DNA of 22,785 nucleotides from an uncultured Prevotella sp. (GTDB taxonomy: Bacteria; Bacteroidota; Bacteroidia; Bacteroidales; Bacteroidaceae): positions 1 to 22,785 of the forward strand of contig UQQN01000033.1 in NCBI GenBank assembly GCA_900543155.1, in the 5' to 3' direction. The translations under genes and the position numbers were made by a program. The notes below the pieces were generated by a model. The model did no database searches. It saw nothing but the letters and a program-made list of their open reading frames with translations, and was not told the DNA's origin. The stretch's first letter is position 1. Every line of letters begins with the position of its first letter. This document shows positions 13,939-21,534 of the stretch, piece after piece.

Positions 13939-14443
13939 CCTTTCTTTGTCGCTATTGCTATTTGTTTGGGTAGGTACCTCTATTTCGGTTGCCGCCAATG
14001 TACAACAAGTTGATGAAATACAAAGTGCACAGTGTCCGCATGCACCTCAGGCATATAAAGGGAAGAAAAAATGTGGCTTCGATAAAAAGAAGTTCAAGCA
14101 TGAACTTACTGTCTTTATCACTAAAGAATCAGGAATGAATGTGAATGAGGCTCGTGCTTTTTTCCCTGTTTTTTTTGAAATGAGAGAAAGCATGCGTCAT
14201 ATAGAACAACAGAAGGAGCGTGCTTTACGTACGGCTGCTAAAAACAATATGGCAGAAAGAGATTGTAAACGTGTGCTTAATGAAATGCAAGAGCTTGATA
14301 AAAAGAGAGCACGTATAGAAGCGCAATATATGGCACGTTTACAAAAAATGGTTGGCGCTCGCAAACTCTTAAAAGCAATAGATGCCGATAAGCGTTTTGG
14401 TAGACGTTTGTTCAAGCAAATGACTAAGCCTAATAAAAAGTAA
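13922..14443 (+). CDS. Spy/CpxP-like periplasmic helical protein
   Basis: Small exported protein. Two ATGs lie at 13916 and 13922; the second gives MKQIINLSLSLLLFVW, a clean signal peptide, and 173 residues. Cleavage is likely after SISVAA (about residue 25). The mature part is very basic and helical: KKKFKHELTVFITKESGMNVNEARAFFPVFFEMRESMRHIEQQKERALRTAAKNNMAERDCKRVLNEMQELDKKRARIEAQYMARLQKMV. It has the antiparallel helical-hairpin look of Spy/CpxP/CnrX-type sensors and chaperones. The gene overlaps the preceding anti-sigma-like gene. A sensor role within a sigma/anti-sigma/sensor trio is inference. The two N-terminal cysteines (QCPHAP, KKCGF) could bind metal or form a disulfide. Confidence 0.75.
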   Translation: MKQIINLSLSLLLFVWVGTSISVAANVQQVDEIQSAQCPHAPQAYKGKKKCGFDKKKFKHELTVFITKESGMNVNEARAFFPVFFEMRESMRHIEQQKERALRTAAKNNMAERDCKRVLNEMQELDKKRARIEAQYMARLQKMVGARKLLKAIDADKRFGRRLFKQMTKPNKK

Positions 14444-14530
14444 AATTACGCATTTGTCTTTCTTTCTATAGTTTTTGCTTATAAGTAGCACTTATGGTGC
14501 GCATAGAGAGGGACTTTTGCTTTTGGGACT

Positions 14531-14585
14531 CCAGGTATGTGATGTAGCGTATTTTCTCTTCACATACCTGGCTACTGTTTTTTTT
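14531..14585 (+). terminator. Hairpin with T-run between the Spy-like gene and the helicase gene
   Basis: CCAGGTATGTGA (14531-14542) and TCACATACCTGG (14560-14571) form a perfect 12-bp stem around a 17-base loop. Eight T (14578-14585) follow after a six-base gap. The gap makes it an imperfect intrinsic terminator. It lies 34 bases before the preferred helicase start and could instead be a leader attenuator. The long upstream extension of the helicase frame (from 14475) would run through it, which argues against that start. Confidence 0.55.
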
Positions 14586-14618
14586 AAATTCATCTTAACC
14601 AGAACCACTAATATACCA

Positions 14619-17159
14619 ATGGATAATCCTCAGATAGAACTGGCTCGCAAAATTATAGAAACCACAGATACTCACTTGTTTCTTACAGGACGAGCAGGAA
14701 CAGGTAAAACTACTTTTTTACGGCGACTGCAATTAGAGTCGCCTAAGCGTATGGTTGTGCTTGCACCTACGGGTATTGCTGCCATAAATGCAGGTGGAGT
14801 GACTATTCACTCTTTCTTTCAGCTTTCGTTTGCACCCTACATTCCAGGGGCAAAAGTGCCTACTTCGTATGCTATGAAAAAGCATAAACTTGCGTTGATT
14901 AAAAGCATCGATTTGCTTGTGATAGACGAAATTAGTATGGTGCGTGCAGACTTGTTAGATGCCGTAGATAACGCTTTGCGCAAGTATCGTCACAGTAGTT
15001 TGCCATTTGGTGGGGTGCAATTGTTGTTGATAGGTGATTTACAACAGTTAGCACCTGTGGTAAAAGACGAGGAGTGGTCTATGCTGAAATTGTATTACGA
15101 GACTCCTTATTTTTTCAGTAGTAAAGCGTTGAGTAATGCCGAATATGTGACAGTTGAACTCGAAAAAGTGTATAGACAGCGCGATACGCACTTCCTTTCG
15201 CTGCTTAATGAAGTTCGTGAGGGAAATGTTTCTCAACAAACGCTTGATGCGTTAAATCAACGTTATATGCCCAATTTCGTGCCTAAAAAGGAAGACGGCT
15301 ACATTCAACTCGTAACACACAATTGGCAGGCACATCAAATTAATTCGCATGAGATGGATTTGCTGCCAGGAAATATTTTTACTTATAAGGCAGAAGTAAA
15401 AGGAAAATTTCCTGAAATGTCATACCCTACAGACGAGGTCTTATCGCTTAAACTTGGAGCGCAGGTGATGTTTGTGAAGAACGATATGAATAAACTCTTC
15501 TACAATGGTATGATTGGCGAGATCGTTAAGATTACGGAGGATGATTTTACGGTACGTCCAAATAATAATCCAGAGAAGTTGATAAAGGTGCATCCTGAGG
15601 TGTGGGAAAACACAAGGTATGCTATAGACGAAAAGACGAAGGAGATAAAAGAAGTGGTAGATGGTACTTTCTCACAATTTCCCGTAAAATTAGCGTGGGC
15701 TATTACCATTCATAAAAGTCAAGGCTTAACCTTTGAACACGTGATGATTGATGCGCATGCTTCGTTTGCACATGGTCAAACCTATGTTGCTTTAAGCCGT
15801 TGCAAAACACTTGAGGGTATTGTACTTACATCAACTATTCCACCCAGTGCTATTATTGCTGATAGGTTCATAGATCAATTTAATCAGAATATGCGTGCGC
15901 GTCAGGTAGATGACGATAAACTTTCTGCCATGCGCAATGCTTACTCGCTTAATTTGCTTTCGGGCTTATTTAATTTTGAGAGTGAGCGTAAATTGTTGGC
16001 TGTCATTACGCGTATTCTTCAAGAAAACCTTTATAAGGTATATGGTGAAACAGCACAAAGTTTTGAGCAACACCTTAAGTTGTTCGACTTGCAAGTATTC
16101 AACGTGTCGATAGTTTTTCATCAGCAATATCAGCAATTGTTGGCTTTGACGAATGGTAACTTTAATGATGCTCAACTTCAAGAGCGTATTCGTAAGGGAG
16201 CTAACTATTTTGTGGATAAACTTTACGACTTGCGCAACATTGTGAATGCTTTACACCTTGACATAGACAATGCGGAGGTGTGTGGCAAAATGGATACAGC
16301 ACAAGAGGATCTGATTAAACAACTTCGTGTGCATTCTCAATTACTTGAATATGCTGCTGAAGAGGGATTTGACGCAACGGATTATTTAAAACAGCGAGCG
16401 CGTGTTTTGCTTATGGCTGATGATAAGCAAAAGCCATCTTCGAAAGTAACTTCAGGAGAGTCGAAGGAAGAAGCAAAGGGCAAAGACAAAAAACGCCGTG
16501 TCACAACCGATGACTCTGCGGGCAAGTATACTATTCCGAGTGAAGTAAAGAATCCTATGTTGTATTATCGTTTGCAAAGTTGGCGTCGTGCTAAGGCTGC
16601 TGAAAATGCGGCACCTGCATTTACTGTGTTAAGTACGAATGCATTGATGGCTATTGCCAATTATATGCCTTTGAACGAGAAAGACCTTATGCGTATCCCG
16701 CATTTCGGAAAGAAGAGTCTTGAAAAGTATGGCGCTGATTTATTGCAACTCGTGACAAAATTTATTGAAGATCGTGATGCAGGCAGATTAAATGAAGAGG
16801 ATGAAGTAGAAACAAAGTCTGTAAAAAATGCTTCGCGTCCTAACGAGAGTACTTACGATACTTCGTTGAGACTCTTCCGTGAAGGTAAAACGATTTCAGA
16901 AATTGCTGAAATACGAGATTTAACGCAAGGCACGATAATGGGACACATTGCTCGTTTCGTAGAAAGTGGTGAGGTTCTATTTGATGAAGTTGTATCGGCT
17001 GCACATTTTGAACGTATCAAAAACTATTTTAAGGCGCATCCCTACAACCCCGAAGTGCGACTAGCGGATGTACGTAACGATTTAGGTGGTGATATCCTTT
17101 ATGGTGAAATTCGCCTCACGTTGTTCAAAATGGGCTTAGTAAAGGAAGTAAAGTTGTAA
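14619..17159 (+). CDS. Pif1-like SF1 helicase with HRDC and HTH tail domains
   Basis: DNA helicase, 846 residues from the ATG at 14619 (MDNPQIELARKIIETTDTHL). The motor is SF1B/Pif1-like: Walker A GRAGTGKTT (24-32), LAPTGIAAINAGGVTIHSFF (48-67), Walker B DLLVIDEISM (98-107, D103/E104), a GGVQLLLIGDLQQLAPV segment, AITIHKSQGLTFEHVMID and the terminal YVALSRCKTLEGIVL. After a helical linker and a charged low-complexity region comes an HRDC-like domain at about 644-710 (LYYRLQSWRRAKAAENAAPAFTVLSTNALMAIANYMPLNEKDLMRIPHFGKKSLEKYG). A RecQ-type HTH_40 domain follows at about 747-787 (SLRLFREGKTISEIAEIRDLTQGTIMGHIARFVESGEV). The frame runs upstream to 14475, but that stretch crosses a hairpin and lacks family features. 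Likely a genome-maintenance enzyme. Confidence 0.88.
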   Translation: MDNPQIELARKIIETTDTHLFLTGRAGTGKTTFLRRLQLESPKRMVVLAPTGIAAINAGGVTIHSFFQLSFAPYIPGAKVPTSYAMKKHKLALIKSIDLLVIDEISMVRADLLDAVDNALRKYRHSSLPFGGVQLLLIGDLQQLAPVVKDEEWSMLKLYYETPYFFSSKALSNAEYVTVELEKVYRQRDTHFLSLLNEVREGNVSQQTLDALNQRYMPNFVPKKEDGYIQLVTHNWQAHQINSHEMDLLPGNIFTYKAEVKGKFPEMSYPTDEVLSLKLGAQVMFVKNDMNKLFYNGMIGEIVKITEDDFTVRPNNNPEKLIKVHPEVWENTRYAIDEKTKEIKEVVDGTFSQFPVKLAWAITIHKSQGLTFEHVMIDAHASFAHGQTYVALSRCKTLEGIVLTSTIPPSAIIADRFIDQFNQNMRARQVDDDKLSAMRNAYSLNLLSGLFNFESERKLLAVITRILQENLYKVYGETAQSFEQHLKLFDLQVFNVSIVFHQQYQQLLALTNGNFNDAQLQERIRKGANYFVDKLYDLRNIVNALHLDIDNAEVCGKMDTAQEDLIKQLRVHSQLLEYAAEEGFDATDYLKQRARVLLMADDKQKPSSKVTSGESKEEAKGKDKKRRVTTDDSAGKYTIPSEVKNPMLYYRLQSWRRAKAAENAAPAFTVLSTNALMAIANYMPLNEKDLMRIPHFGKKSLEKYGADLLQLVTKFIEDRDAGRLNEEDEVETKSVKNASRPNESTYDTSLRLFREGKTISEIAEIRDLTQGTIMGHIARFVESGEVLFDEVVSAAHFERIKNYFKAHPYNPEVRLADVRNDLGGDILYGEIRLTLFKMGLVKEVKL

Positions 17160-17182
17160 TTGATAAAGTAGAATGTTATAAA

Positions 17183-17228
17183 AAGGTGGTTCTAATAATT
17201 CTGATTATCGGATATTTAGAACCACCTT
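17183..17228. terminator. Terminator-like hairpin after the helicase gene (GGTGGTTCTAA copy 2)
   Basis: AAGGTGGTTCTAA (17183-17195) and TTAGAACCACCTT (17216-17228) form a perfect 13-bp stem with a 20-base loop, 24 bases after the helicase stop. It has only a mixed T-rich tail (ATATTGTATTTG). It lies between convergent genes and may serve both. The same 11-mer occurs at 809-819. Confidence 0.65.
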
Positions 17229-17247
17229 ATATTGTATTTGCATGATT

Positions 17248-17307
17248 AAAAAGAAACAGGAAGCAAACAACTCACATCAAGGATGTAGAGATTTGTTTAC
17301 TTCCTGT
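17248..17307 (-). terminator. Rho-independent terminator of the der-lipoprotein transcript
   Basis: ACAGGAAGCAAACAA (17256-17270) pairs with TTGTTTACTTCCTGT (17293-17307) at 14 of 15 positions, and inner ACATC/GATGT adds five more pairs. On the minus strand the stem is followed by TTTCTTTTTAA. It lies 45 bases after the lipoprotein stop. Confidence 0.8.
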
Positions 17308-17351
17308 CTTCATTTTATGCTTGCGCATTTCAAACAGAACGCAGTAGCGTG

Positions 17352-17762
17352 TTATTGAATGCGCCATTGTTTCCCATCGAGAATCATGGGCATAATCACT
17401 TCTTCTTGACTACCATCGTTAAAGGTAACATTCAAGAATACGTTTGCCATGTGGGCGTTGTTGTGTAATTCGCAACGAATTACGTTAGCCCCCTTTACTC
17501 CTTTCTTTCTTTTCATAACCTCGGCTTGGTGCTGTTCAAGCATCAATGCCATGTTGTTGCGATAAGCATCGGGCATGCTGTCACACGAGTGCATGGCACT
17601 GACGTATTCAGCATATTTGCCGTTAGCGCGGAGCATGTAATAAGTTACTGCTGCCGAATCGGCTTCTTCGCAATCAGCTTGGTTATCTGTTTGGGCTTGT
17701 TTGCCGTGGCAAGCTGTCAATAGGTAAATGCTTGTAAGCAATAAAAACAAATGTTTCATCAT
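17352..17762 (-). CDS. Small lipoprotein, DUF4878-like
   Basis: Predicted lipoprotein of about 136 residues. The signal MMKHLFLLLTSIYLLTAC ends in a lipobox LTAC with the lipidated cysteine at residue 18. The mature part (CHGKQAQTDNQADCEEAD, then AAVTYYMLRANGKYAEYVSAMHSCDSMPDAYRNNMALMLEQH, and NVIRCELHNNAHMANVFLNVTFNDGSQEEVIMPMILDGKQWRI) looks like a DUF4878/NTF2-like cone fold: helices, then beta strands ending in GxQWRI. Starts at 17762 or 17759 (tandem ATGs) both give the signal peptide, while the open frame to 17798 would run into der. It lies 19 bp after der and ends with a strong terminator. Function unknown. Confidence 0.8.
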   Translation of the reverse strand: MMKHLFLLLTSIYLLTACHGKQAQTDNQADCEEADSAAVTYYMLRANGKYAEYVSAMHSCDSMPDAYRNNMALMLEQHQAEVMKRKKGVKGANVIRCELHNNAHMANVFLNVTFNDGSQEEVIMPMILDGKQWRIQ

Positions 17763-17781
17763 GTAATGCCTATTTCGTAGT

Positions 17782-19098
17782 TTACTTCTGACGTACAAAG
17801 ATATTGATGGGAGTACCCGTGAAACTCCAACGTTCGCGAATCTTATTTTCTAAGAAGCGTTTGTAGGGCTCTTTCACATACTGTGGTAAGTTGGCATAGA
17901 ACACAAATGAAGGAATCTGTGTGTTAGGAATCTGTGCGCAATACTTAATCTTGATGTATTTACCCTTAATTGAGGGTGGGGGATACGACTCAATGAGAGG
18001 TAACATTTCCTCGTTAAGCTTTGATGTTGAAATGCGACGTTTGCGAGCTATATATACCTCCTTAGCAGTTTCAAGAACCTTGAAAATACGTTGTTTGGTC
18101 AGTGCCGAAGCAAAGATAATGGGGAAGTCTACGAAAGGAGCCATACGATTGCGAATCGCATCTTCGAAATGGCGAATAGCTTCGTTCGATTTGTCCTCTA
18201 CCAAGTCCCACTTGTTTACTACAACAACCAAACTTTTGAAGTTCTTTTGAATAATCTGTACGATATTCAAATCTTGACTTTCAATGCCTCGTGTGGCATC
18301 AATCATAAGTATGCAGACATCAGAGTTTTCGATAGAGCGAATGGCACGCATTACTGAGTAGAACTCCAAGTCTTCAGTAACTTTGTTTTTGCGACGAATA
18401 CCTGCAGTGTCTACTAAGTAAAAGTCGAAGCCAAACTTGGTGTAGCGTGTTAAGATGCTATCGCGAGTGGTTCCTGCGATATCTGTAACAATGTTACGAT
18501 CTACGCCAAGGAAAGCATTGATAATGCTACTTTTACCTGCATTAGGACGTCCTACAACGCTAAAACGAGGAATGTTTTCTTCAGCCTCGTCTTTATCGTC
18601 TTCCTTTCCTAATTTCTCAAGAATAAGGTCGAGCAAATCACCTGTGCCACTACCTGTAATGGCAGAGATGCAGAAAGGATCGCCCAAACCTAAGCTATAA
18701 AATTCAGCCGAAGTGTATCGGTCAGCATTATTATCTGTCTTATTGGCACAGAGAATTACAGGCATTTTTGTGCGACGCAAAATCGAAGCAACTTCAGCGT
18801 CAAGGTCGGTAACACCGTTTTTAACGTCAACTACAAAGAGAATAACATCAGCCTCTTCTGTAGCAAGTGTCACTTGCTTTCGAATTTCGCCTTCAAAAAT
18901 ATCGTCAGAATTTACAACCCAACCGCCTGTGTCGACGATTGAGAATTCACGTCTGCCCCATTCGCATTTGCCATACTGGCGGTCGCGTGTAGTACCGGCT
19001 TCATCGCTGACAATGGCCTGGCGCGTACCCGTAAGGCGGTTGAACAGGGTTGACTTGCCGACATTGGGTCGGCCTACTATGGCTACTAATTTTGACAC
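17782..19098 (-). CDS. der: Ribosome biogenesis GTPase Der (EngA)
   Basis: Essential tandem GTPase for 50S subunit maturation, 438 residues (normal length). First G domain: GRPNVGKST (9-17), G3 DTGG (56-59), G4 NKTD (119-122). Second G domain: GRPNAGKSS (183-191), G3 DTAG (230-233), G4 NKWD (295-298). The C-terminal KH-like domain ends WSFTGTPINIFVRQK, the conserved Der tail. It follows era by 67 bp on the same strand, within the DUF177-rpmF-fabH-era-der cluster common in Bacteroidales. All key motifs are intact. Confidence 0.97.
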   Translation of the reverse strand: MSKLVAIVGRPNVGKSTLFNRLTGTRQAIVSDEAGTTRDRQYGKCEWGRREFSIVDTGGWVVNSDDIFEGEIRKQVTLATEEADVILFVVDVKNGVTDLDAEVASILRRTKMPVILCANKTDNNADRYTSAEFYSLGLGDPFCISAITGSGTGDLLDLILEKLGKEDDKDEAEENIPRFSVVGRPNAGKSSIINAFLGVDRNIVTDIAGTTRDSILTRYTKFGFDFYLVDTAGIRRKNKVTEDLEFYSVMRAIRSIENSDVCILMIDATRGIESQDLNIVQIIQKNFKSLVVVVNKWDLVEDKSNEAIRHFEDAIRNRMAPFVDFPIIFASALTKQRIFKVLETAKEVYIARKRRISTSKLNEEMLPLIESYPPPSIKGKYIKIKYCAQIPNTQIPSFVFYANLPQYVKEPYKRFLENKIRERWSFTGTPINIFVRQK

Positions 19099-19165
19099 GT
19101 TCTAAATTTTTAGATGTTTTGGGGCAGAGGCAGGGGGTTGACTGTCATCTGCCTAATTTAAAATA

Positions 19166-20047
19166 TCAGTCCAACTTATATCCGTAAGCTTCAAGGCGTT
19201 TGGTGTTGCTTCGCCAATCCTTGTCTACTTTTACGAATATTTCGAGGAATATGGTTTTACCAAAAAACTTTTCGAGTGTTTTGCGTGCTTCGGTAGATAC
19301 TTTCTTTAAAGCAACGCCTCGATGTCCAATGATAATACCTTTCTGACTATCGCGTTCCACATAAATCACAGCATTGATGTGAATGCGCTTATCGTCTTCC
19401 TTAAATTGTTCTACTACAACTTCTACAGCATAGGGAATTTCTTTGTCGTAATAGAGCAATATTTTTTCGCGGATAATTTCTGTTACAAAGAAACGCGCAG
19501 GTTTGTCGGTCCATTGGTCTTTACCAAAGTAAGGAGGCGATTCAGGAAGTAGCTCCTTAATACGTGTAAGTACGTTGTCGACATTAAATTTTACCTTCGC
19601 AGAGATAGGGAAGATTTCGGCTTTTGGTAGACTTTCGTGCCATTGAGACACTAGTTTTTCCAAATCCTTTTGGTTTGAGAGGTCTATTTTGTTGATAAGC
19701 ACCAATACGGGTACATCCATCTTCTTCACCTTCTCTAAGAAACTATTGTTCTTATCGGGCGTTTCAACCACGTCGGTCACGTAGAGCAAAACATCGGCAT
19801 CTTGCAATGCCGAAACCGAAAAGGCCAACATCTCTTCTTGCAACTTATAGTTGGGCTTGAGTACGCCTGGAGTGTCAGAGAAGACGATCTGAGCGTCGTC
19901 AGAGTTGATGATGCCCATGATGCGGTGTCGGGTGGTCTGTGCCTTGAATGTGGCAATAGAGATTCGTTCACCCATCAAGAGGTTCATCAGCGTAGATTTT
20001 CCAACATTCGGATTACCTACAATATTTACAAAACCAGCTTTGTGCAT
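19166..20047 (-). CDS. era: GTPase Era
   Basis: Essential GTPase binding the 3' end of 16S rRNA during 30S maturation, 293 residues. G1 GNPNVGKST (11-19), switch region AQTTRHRIMGI, G3 DTPG (58-61), G4 NKID (119-122), SAK motif in PISAKVKFNVD. The C-terminal KH domain contains VERDSQKGIIIGHRGVALKKVSTEARKTLEKFFGKTIFLEIFVKVDKDWR, with the GxxG loop GHRG. It lies downstream of fabH with two hairpins in the 117-bp gap, one perfect 13-bp stem ending 17 bases before its start codon. Confidence 0.97.
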   Translation of the reverse strand: MHKAGFVNIVGNPNVGKSTLMNLLMGERISIATFKAQTTRHRIMGIINSDDAQIVFSDTPGVLKPNYKLQEEMLAFSVSALQDADVLLYVTDVVETPDKNNSFLEKVKKMDVPVLVLINKIDLSNQKDLEKLVSQWHESLPKAEIFPISAKVKFNVDNVLTRIKELLPESPPYFGKDQWTDKPARFFVTEIIREKILLYYDKEIPYAVEVVVEQFKEDDKRIHINAVIYVERDSQKGIIIGHRGVALKKVSTEARKTLEKFFGKTIFLEIFVKVDKDWRSNTKRLEAYGYKLD

Positions 20048-20063
20048 TGTTTAGAGAATTATA

Positions 20064-20103
20064 TGTGCAGATGTAACGATAGCTTTTGCATTACATCTGC
20101 ACA
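20064..20103 (-). other. Perfect 13-bp hairpin just upstream of era
   Basis: TGTGCAGATGTAA (20064-20076) and TTACATCTGCACA (20091-20103) are exact reverse complements with a 14-base loop. The stem ends 17 bases before the era start at 20047. On the minus strand it is followed by TATAATTCTC, not a T-run, so a role in translation or mRNA processing is more likely than termination. Confidence 0.65.
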
Positions 20104-20115
20104 TTAAGTAAACGC

Positions 20116-20157
20116 GTGGTTTTTAAATGATTTTTCAATCATTTATTTAAGAACCAC
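20116..20157 (-). other. Hairpin after fabH containing a GGTGGTTCTT arm (element copy 3)
   Basis: GTGGTT (20116-20121) faces AACCAC (20152-20157), and inner AAATGATT (20125-20132) pairs with AATCATTT (20137-20144) around TTTTC-like bases. It lies just after the fabH stop. On the minus strand it begins GGTGGTTCTTAA, close to the 11-mer of the copies at 809 and 17185, but its centre differs. Confidence 0.55.
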
Positions 20158-20164
20158 CCTTAAA

Positions 20165-21166
20165 TTACTTAGCGTCGTATCCCCACTTCAGGTAAGCGGC
20201 ACCCCAAGTAAATCCAGCACCGAAAGCACAAAGAATGAGGTTGTCGCCCTTCTTAAGCTGCTTTTCGTAGTCCCAAAGCGCTAAGGGAAGTGTAGCGGCT
20301 GAAGTATTACCATAACGTTGGATGTTGAGCATCACCTTGTCCATAGGCAATTCAAGGCGGTTAGCTACAGCCTCGATAATGCGTACGTTAGCCTGGTGAG
20401 GTACAACCCATGCAATGTTGTCTTTGTTAAGATTGTTGCGTTCAGCAATCTTGTCGCAAGCATCGCTCATGTTAGTTACAGCAAACTTAAACACTGTGCG
20501 ACCTTCTTGGTGCAAATAGTGCATGCGGTGGTCGATGGTGAAGTAAGATGGGCTGCAAACAGAACCACCAGCCTTCATGCAGAGGAAGGGAAGACCCTTG
20601 CCGTCTGTGCGGAGGTAGCTGTCTTGCCAACCTAAGCCTTCTTCTGTGCTTGGTTCTACCAATACAGCTGCAGCACCATCACCAAAGATGGGGCATGTAG
20701 CACGGTCAGTATAGTCAACCATTGACGACATTTTGTCGGCGCCACATACTACAATCTTCTTGTAACGTCCGCTTTGCACCATACCTGCTGCAGCGTCCAT
20801 GGCAAACAAGAAACCGCAGCAAGCAGCTTGCATGTCGATGGCGAAAGCATTCTTCATGCCCAAGCGACCAATAACGATGCTTGAGGTTGAAGGGAAATGG
20901 TAGTCGGGGGTGGTGGTAGCCACAATTACGCAGTCAACTTCTTGAGGGTCGGTGCCTGTTTTTTCGAGCAACTGCTTCACGGCTTTACGTGCCATATAGC
21001 TAGTACCGAGACCTTCCTCGTTGAGGATGCGGCGTTCTTTGATACCGATGCGCGTCATAATCCACTCGTCGTTGGTGTCAACCATACGCGACAATTCTTC
21101 GTTATTCAATACGTATTCGGGGACATAACCACCGACGCCTGTGATGACAGCATTGATCTTTTCCAT
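20165..21166 (-). CDS. fabH: 3-oxoacyl-[acyl-carrier-protein] synthase III (FabH)
   Basis: KAS III, which starts fatty-acid synthesis by condensing an acyl-CoA with malonyl-ACP. From the ATG at 21164-21166 it has 333 residues (normal). The catalytic triad is complete: C116 in AACCGF, H257 in VPHQAN and N287 in YGNTSAA. The N terminus MEKINAVITGVGGYVPEYVL and the WIMTRIGIKERRI motif are typical. The frame extends to 21253, but the extra 29 residues are basic and unlike the family. A branched or straight acyl-CoA primer cannot be chosen from sequence. A long structured leader (21167-21500) separates it from rpmF, suggesting regulation of fabH independent of the ribosomal protein gene. Confidence 0.95.
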   Translation of the reverse strand: MEKINAVITGVGGYVPEYVLNNEELSRMVDTNDEWIMTRIGIKERRILNEEGLGTSYMARKAVKQLLEKTGTDPQEVDCVIVATTTPDYHFPSTSSIVIGRLGMKNAFAIDMQAACCGFLFAMDAAAGMVQSGRYKKIVVCGADKMSSMVDYTDRATCPIFGDGAAAVLVEPSTEEGLGWQDSYLRTDGKGLPFLCMKAGGSVCSPSYFTIDHRMHYLHQEGRTVFKFAVTNMSDACDKIAERNNLNKDNIAWVVPHQANVRIIEAVANRLELPMDKVMLNIQRYGNTSAATLPLALWDYEKQLKKGDNLILCAFGAGFTWGAAYLKWGYDAK

Positions 21167-21308
21167 GGGGATATGTTGTTTACTTGTGCAGAGCCTATGT
21201 GTGTTGCCTTTTGTTGGGGGCGCCAATGCACTTTTATTTTTGCAAGTTGCCAAGCTTTAAGTCTGCCACATTAAAGAATAAAATAGTCGGTGGCAAGGGC
21301 TTATTGTA

Positions 21309-21356
21309 TGCAAGGTGCTTGCATATTGTGTTGTGCATGACACAGTAGAGCTACTG
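21309..21356 (-). promoter_or_regulatory. Structured part of the fabH leader
   Basis: Two compact hairpins lie close together: TGCAAG/CTTGCA (21309-21314, 21318-21323) and CAGTAG/CTACTG (21343-21348, 21351-21356). A further TGCCAC/GTGGCA pair can form across about 21265-21296. No TAnnTTTG box was found by eye between 21167 and 21380. Individually these stems are short; their density in one leader is the point of interest. Confidence 0.4.
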
Positions 21357-21380
21357 CGCTTGGATGCTAAATGAGTGTGT

Positions 21381-21495
21381 AAAAAAAGAAATAGTTTAAG
21401 AGTCATACGCTTTGGCGTTGATCTTTAATGTCTGGTTGAATTACGCAGACAGGCAAGTTAAACGCGTCAAAGAATCGCAAAACTCTTAAACTATT
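21381..21495 (-). terminator. Large branched terminator/attenuator between rpmF and fabH
   Basis: On the minus strand a perfect 14-bp outer stem (arms 21482-21495 and 21390-21403) encloses 78 bases. TCTTTTTTT (21389-21381) follows the stem directly, as in an intrinsic terminator. Inside, CTTTGACG faces CGCCAAAG with one mismatch and GTCTG faces CAGAC as an apical hairpin. CGCCAAA can also pair with TTTGCG nearer the outer stem, so alternative folds exist. It begins about 40 bases after the rpmF stop. A plain terminator, a conditional attenuator for fabH-era-der, or a small insertion with inverted-repeat ends are all possible. No target duplication was seen. Confidence 0.7.
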
Positions 21496-21534
21496 AAGTT
21501 GGTAAGCTTAACGAGAAAGCGCACCTCGGGGCTT

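Noticed and set aside
14475..14618. 48-codon upstream extension of the helicase
   Set aside because: It crosses a perfect 12-bp hairpin and T-run and reads as a non-family hydrophobic stretch; the ATG at 14619 starts exactly at the conserved N terminus.
21381..21495. Interpreting the rpmF-fabH element as a MITE
   Set aside because: The 14-bp inverted ends would fit, but no target-site duplication or second copy is visible, and the adjacent T-run fits a terminator better.
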